Positions 8,392-13,776 of a stretch of 13,776 nucleotides of DNA are shown here, piece by piece. The notes under the pieces were generated by a model, which searched no databases, was not told the origin of the DNA, and saw nothing but the letters and a program-made list of their open reading frames with translations. The position numbers were made by a program, and so were the translations under genes. Numbering within the stretch: position 1 is the stretch's first letter; each line of letters starts with the position of its first letter. Source of the stretch: Euperipatoides rowelli (taxonomy: Eukaryota > Onychophora > Udeonychophora > Euonychophora > Peripatopsidae); NCBI GenBank assembly GCA_003024985.2, contig PXIH01S0039704.1, one strand, 5' to 3'.

Positions 8392-11300
8392 CTTTGTTAG
8401 TTTTGGGTGCTGGAAAGTAAGTTCCACCCTGTGGGATTTCATTTCATTACGACCACGATTTTGATAATCCAATTTAGCACTTAATTGTCTTGTTGGATCT
8501 CGATCAGCATCCCATTTAAATGAAGCCTGAGAAATAAAAGCTTTACTACTGCTCTCATGTTTCATTCCCAATTGCAAAGCTCTAGATGGATACTGACATT
8601 TAATAGTAGCATCATATTTCTTTTGCCATGAGGTTGACATATCATTGGCACTTATTACATAGGATACTTTGCTTCCATCACCATTCCAGGAAAAATCTAT
8701 CCCTTGTTCAAAATTAGTTGCTGATTTCTGTAATGTGAAATAAACATTCATTGCACGAGAAGGATGATTAAATTTAATGTTCAGTACACAATGTTTGCGA
8801 CCAATATGACTCCGATCGTTGTACTTGATTTCTCCTTTAATGGTGCTACTCTCTTTGTTTAATAGGTCCCAACATAATTCACTAGTTAATGTAAAGTCAT
8901 TAGAAGCCTTTTCCCAAAAATAACTGCCTGATATATCACGCCATGGAGTCTGTATTTCAAGTCCTTGTTTACTTCCAATATTGTTATATTTTAAACCCAG
9001 CAACTTCAGTTCATTATTTTGTAAGGAAATCTGGCTAGAAGTTGATTCTTTATTTTCATGACTGTATAATAGAAGTAAATTTTTCGCAAAAGATAATGGA
9101 GTTTGTATTTGGGTTTTTCCATTAAAGTTATTTCTGTGGCTTGTATGTTCGACATTAATAAGTATTCTTTTGTAAATATTCCAATCTAAATTCAATTTCT
9201 TTTCATAATTGCCTCTAATTTCACAACCAAATTGGAAATTTTTCTGATGGTTGCTTTCAAACTGCAGATTTCCTATAAGATCATTATCATTTACACTATG
9301 ACTGTAGATTAAAACAGCTGATTTTGCACCTTCGAATGGTGTTGATATATCTAATTTTCCTTCACAACCACTATANGTTTTTGAATGATCAAAGAACAGT
9401 GAAACTTTCTTGTATGCATTCCATTCAAATTCAAGTCTGCTGCTATATTTTTGACGGCTGTAAGTTTGCTTCATGTTTAAAGCCCATGATTCAAAGCCAT
9501 AGAATGGAGTTTTCAAATTAAAAATCCCTTCAAAATTGGGGAATCCATAGGATGAGGCTACAACATTACTTTCAAATGATACCTTCTTATTATCATACCA
9601 CTGGTACTGAATATGGCTTATATAACGTCCTCGAGAATTTGTATGGTGGCCACTAAATGTTAAAGATTCATATTTATAGAAAGGGCTAGTAAACATTAAC
9701 TTTCCTTCCCAATTACTATTACTTTTAACAGAATCACATGAAATGGTAATTTTTTTATTTAATGACCATTGAATTGAAGATTGGCCATTCAAACGTCCAT
9801 CAAGGTAATTATATCGTGTCATTAGAGATAAACTTTCAAAACCTGAAAAAGGGCTTTTGAAAGAAATTGTACCATCAAAGAGGGCAAACAGATCCACTCT
9901 AATATGAGAGTGTAATTCAATCTTTTTCCAGGAAGACCATTGGTAAACAGCACTGGAAATATACTGGTTGTTTTTCAAAATGAAATTACTGTAAAATTTT
10001 AGACTTTCATATTCTTTAAAAGGTGTGCTTAAATCAGCTGAAAACTCAAAATTATCTTGCAATTTTAAATTACTATTTAATTCGATTTTTTTTGTTTGTG
10101 ACCATTGAATAGAAACTGTTGTTTGATATTCATCAGCAATATTTATAACTTTAAAAACAGAAATAAGTTCTTCATATCCCTTAAATGGAGTTCTAATAGT
10201 GATAGTGGTTTCTTGTTGAAAAGCAAAGTCATATTGATGATTAACTAAAAGCTGAATAGCTTTTTCATTTAACTGCACAGAAAAATCGAGAGACTTCGAT
10301 GACCCAGCATCTAAATCTAACTTCATAGACATAGATTCAAAATTTTTAAAGGGACTTCTAAAATTCAAATTACCATTAATTCTTCGTAAGCCATTTGTTT
10401 CTATATTTCCATTTAGCGAAACTTTCTGAGACTTATTCCATTGGACTGTACCCTCTGCACTGTATTTATTGTTTCTGTTTTCAAAATGACCAATAAGAAG
10501 AATGTCCTCATAAAGAGTTAATGGTCTGCTAATTAAACTAATCTTAGTATCAAATTTCCTTGGTAAATCATTCATCATTTCAGCTTCCAACATATATTTC
10601 TGATCACGTGTCAAGTCTAATGAAATTTTGGAGTTTAATTTGGTACCATCATAACTATGTATAAATTCAATTAATCTATCATCAGAATTTAATCCATTTT
10701 GGAGACTATATTTCAGCAGTGCATACTTGTTAACTTGTGAATTTGCATAGTAATCTTTCCATTCGGTTTTCAGTTCAAATTTTTTAGAAAAACCCCAGCT
10801 ATAAGATACTAAACTTTTATAATGTTTATATGTTCCATCATAATTAAATGTTAATGAATGAGCTTCATAATTTCTGAAAGGACTTCTGAACTGTAGTCGT
10901 TCTTCAATTTTGTGAATTTGAGCATTTATGTCAACTTTAATATCATTACTTAGAGCAATGACTTGACCTTTGCCATATTGAAGTTCTAAATTGGAATTGT
11001 ATTCATTATTTTTATTTTTGTGATTTACAATAAAAATAATGTTTTCAAATGATTTAAACATACTGGTGAATTGAATTTTACCTTCAACTTCTCTGTTAAA
11101 ATAGCTCTTGGTATGTTTTCCAGAAACATGAAGTGTTATTTTTTGATTATTATTCCATGAAGCTTCCCAATAACAATTTAATTGATTATCATTATTTTTA
11201 TGAGAATATTTTGTGGTTAAATATCTTAATGATTTGAAAGGTGTTGATATACTCATAGTGGTTTCCATGTCTTTGGAATAAACATCTTCTAAAAATCGAC

Positions 11301-13358
11301 CTTGAGCATCAAAAGCAATTTTATCAGATGAACTCCATCCAGCTTCCAAATGACATTTGTATCTCTGATTACCATGATTGTGAGTTAACAAAACAGATAA
11401 ATCTTCAAAATTCTTGATTGAGCTAGTAAATCGAACAGAACCTTCTAAATTAACATTAGAATTTGTGTTCAGTTTTCCAGTCATTACCAAACCCATTTTA
11501 TTATTTAGGCCCCAACTGCTTTGAATATCTGTATTAAGGTTATCATTGGTATTTTTATGTTTTAATACCAAAGAAGCCATTTCTAAACCAGAAAATGGAC
11601 TACTAAAGTATAAAGTACCATCAAGCTCTCTACCAATTCTTCTGTTGAGGGATTGAGACCCATCAAATTTAATGTTAATTTGCTTGTTTCGAGCCCATTG
11701 AAGCATTGTTTGAGAATTAAGCTGGTTATCCTTCAAATCATTTTTAAAAGAGGCTGAGAGTTGTTCAAATTCTTTTATGGAACTGGAAAAAGAAATTCTT
11801 CCAGCAGTAGAATGTTTATTCCAAGATTTTTCATTTTTCCCAGTCAATTCTAGTTTCATTTGATTGTAATCTACATTGCCTTCCAAAGCACAGGCAAATT
11901 CATTCTGCAAATCAGAATGATTAAATTTCATCACTATTGACTGAAATCCCTTAAATGGTGTATAAATAGAAAAAGCACTAGACATCTGTCTACTATTTTG
12001 ATTCAAATTTGTGTTGCCATCAATAGTAACACTAATTTTTTGCCTTGGATTCCATTCAAAATCAAAATATGTTTTGTGGATTCCACTTTTAAACTGTCCT
12101 TGAGTTTGTGTGTTAAAGGTAGACTTAATAGTTTTCCAAGGGCTTTTAAAGTTTACAGAACCTTGGTAAATTAGATTGTTGCCAGTCCTCTTATAATTTG
12201 CTTCAGTTATAATAGCCTGGCTATTATCACGATCAGCATCCCATTTAACATCTAAGCGAGCTTCCTTTTGATTTTCAGATGTAGTCAGAGATGCCTCCCC
12301 TGTGATATGGCGGTAATTGTCCAATTTAATATCTACAGTAACTTTATTGTCATTATTTCTTTTTTCAATTGTTGCAAGACCACTATATTGATAATTTGGA
12401 TGACTGAAAATTAACTTTGCTTGGCACTTATCTCTATTTTGATTATTTATTTCTGAATTAAATGTGTATGATTGTCCTTCATAATCACTATTAGCTGATA
12501 GACTATAAATTCTATCAGCAGCTTTAATATTAGCCTTGACAGTTATAGGTTGGGCTCTTGGCTGCCGGACTTCAGAACTGAAATCATGGATAAATTTATC
12601 ACGCTCACTTTGGTTTTTATATATTGTAACAGCTTCCAGTTTTTCTCCTCTTTGCCACTGGATAGTGGTTTCTAGACGATATTCTCTTGGTACAGTTTCT
12701 TCTAAGCTTTGAATAACAACAAATTCACGACCAGGATAATGTACTTGAATTTCTCCATTCAATTTGTGAAGAGAATTTTGTGTCTCATCAAGTAGCTTAA
12801 TTGAACTATAAAAGGTTCTCCGAGGACTGATTTTCATATTAAATTCATTGCTAAGGCTGCGTTCAGTGTGTGAATGTTTAACTATCATTTCAAAATCAAC
12901 ATTTTTAGGTGGATAATTAGCACGAATAGTTGAAGATAGAAGCACTTTTTTCATACTAATTATATCATAAGTTAATATTTGTTCAATTTTTAGTTTATTT
13001 ATTCTAACATTTTGACCACGAGTGATTTCAAGTTTATTTTCAAAATGTTTGTTTGTTTTTTGGATCTCCCAGTTTATTAATGTATTCAAATTTGGATTTC
13101 TTGAGAAGTGAATATCAAAAACAGATGTATATTTCAAAAGCTGAGAACTGCTTGAATTACGTATTTTAGTGGTTGTGCTTAAACTTTGAGAAGGAATGTC
13201 ATAATATGAAGAATCAAAAGTCAAATCTCCTTTTGAAGTAATAATTCCATTGTTTCTGTTAATATAACCATCAAGTTTAAAGTTAAAATAAAAACTGGAA
13301 AATACAAAATCAGTGCTATAACGTTCTATACCACCTTTTATATATTTTTGAAAATCAC
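8392..13358 (-). CDS. Apolipophorin/apoB-like protein, giant repeat-bearing exon
   Basis: A single 4967-base exon encodes about 1656 residues of a secreted, lipid-carrying protein of the large lipid transfer protein family. The acceptor is TTTTAG|GTGATT, with AG at 13360-13359, and the donor is ACAAAG|GTATGA, with GT at 8391-8390. Coding extends from 13358, and the previous exon supplies the first base of the split Gly codon, so a start near 13224 would be wrong (that codon is TTG). Visible landmarks are YPGREF early on, W-D-A-D-R-D at 12243-12226 and again at 8514-8497, HPSRAMNV and YPSRALQL near the end, and between them a long array of S/T-P-F-x-x-F/Y-E-S units. Apolipophorins and apoB coat lipid with such amphipathic strands. 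Cysteines are few and no transmembrane segment is evident. The N at 9376 falls in an ACN codon, so the residue is Thr whichever base is right. I am sure of the coding and fairly sure of the family; the exact orthologue is not settled. Confidence 0.88.
8935..12150 (-). repeat. Array of about 60-residue protein repeats (SPF-x-x-FES anchor)
   Basis: Within the giant exon, an anchor of the form S/T-P-F-x-x-F/Y-E-S recurs. Taking the codon at 13224 as residue 1, the Pro (or its equivalent) falls at residues 362, 423, 482, 543, 602, 662, 722, 782, 901, 958, 1013, 1068, 1125, 1181, 1240, 1296, 1376 and 1427. Most spacings are 51-61 residues. One gap of 119 fits a decayed unit near residue 842, and one of 80 fits a partial loss. 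About 30 residues after most anchors comes W-x3-K-K/I/V, as in WSQTKKI, WSLNKKI and WNAYKKV. Copies have diverged at the DNA level, so the duplications are old. The alternating polar/hydrophobic pattern suggests paired beta strands, but the fold is inferred. Confidence 0.85.
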
Positions 13359-13444
13359 CTAAAATAAAATAAATAAAAAGAAAATAACATAAGTTGTAAT
13401 ATTAATAAAAAATTAATTTTAGAATGAATCTATATTTTATTTAC
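13359..13444 (-). other. Short 86-base intron
   Basis: This GT-AG intron lies between the two upstream exons. It starts GTAAAT after AAAAG and ends in ATTTTATTTTAG. It is phase 1, very AT-rich, and contains nothing else. Confidence 0.85.
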
Positions 13445-13711
13445 CTTTTAAAATCACAGGATCTTTTACAAGGTTTTTTAGACTTAAATCTAAATTCAAT
13501 TTGCAATTCTGGAAATTCTTTAGATAATTTATAGATCCAGTGAATATTACTGACTCCTGTCCTGGTATTTGGACTTCAAGTTTGGGGTTATACTGTATCT
13601 GACTATTGGTTGCATCAATTCGAAGTTCAGCCAAAGCACTGTACACTGTACGTTCTTCAGATTTAACTTCCACTTTAATCCTCTTTAAATCTTCATCATT
13701 GGAGTATTTTC
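13445..13711 (-). CDS. Apolipophorin/apoB-like protein, internal exon (first in window)
   Basis: This is an internal coding exon of a large lipid transfer family protein. The acceptor is a T-rich tract followed by AG at 13713-13712, and the donor is AAAAG|GTAAAT with GT at 13444-13443. The open frame fills the whole exon: two bases completing a split codon, 88 full codons, and one base left over. The residues begin KYSNDEDLKRIKVEVKSEER and include the beta-strand-like segment LEVQIPGQESVIFTGSI. The codon at 13673 that could be taken for a start is GTG (Val) inside the exon, so it is not a start. The alternating hydrophobic pattern fits the extended beta-sheet of apolipophorins. On its own the exon is weakly diagnostic; the assignment rests on its joining in phase to the giant exon 86 bases downstream. 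Confidence 0.8.
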
Positions 13712-13776
13712 CTAAAAAAATAATAGTGCAAATTTAAGCTGAAGTTTCAATAATATTAAATATTAATTTTTGATAA

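Noticed and set aside
9324-9521. Plus-strand 65-residue frame within the giant exon
   Set aside because: Antisense shadow of the well-supported minus-strand coding sequence.

Overview
The window looks like nuclear DNA from an invertebrate, most likely an arthropod. It is AT-rich, has GT-AG introns, and carries one long minus-strand gene together with LINE and Ty3/gypsy remains and a simple-sequence array. A chelicerate origin is my guess from the style of the protein and cannot be shown from the sequence.

The only host gene I can support is an internal-to-C-terminal part of a very large secreted lipid-binding protein of the large lipid transfer protein family (apolipophorin / apoB-like). It runs right to left. 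Five coding exons can be placed by splice sites and reading phase: 13711-13445 (enters in phase 1, 89 residues), 13358-8392 (a 4967-base exon), 7168-6833, 6706-6526, and a small exon at 1917-1787. Their phases join without a conflict (1/1/0/0/1/0), giving 1960 full codons plus two bases of a split first codon. The N-terminal lipid-transfer domain and start lie beyond base 13776. The C-terminal part, where relatives carry a von Willebrand factor D domain, lies before base 1. Apparent start codons inside these exons are not real starts.

The giant exon encodes a beta-strand-rich stretch with 18 recognisable copies of an S/T-P-F-x-x-F/Y-E-S anchor spaced about 51-61 residues apart, each usually followed by W-x3-K-K/I/V. 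Canonical W-D-A-D-R-D motifs lie on both sides of this array.

The long intron 1918-6525 holds two retroelement remains on the plus strand, antisense to the host gene. One is a 5'-truncated LINE with a poly(A) end and an 11-14 base target-site duplication (2036-3272). The other is a stop-ridden Ty3/gypsy gag relic (about 3521-3880). The intron 7169-8391 carries a 470-base GGAT-type array with quadruplex-capable G-runs and a 54-base higher-order duplication. The left end (1-1786) is non-coding as far as I can see and includes a near-perfect 25-base-pair hairpin nested in a larger inverted repeat. I found no RNA genes, CRISPR arrays or bacterial-type features.
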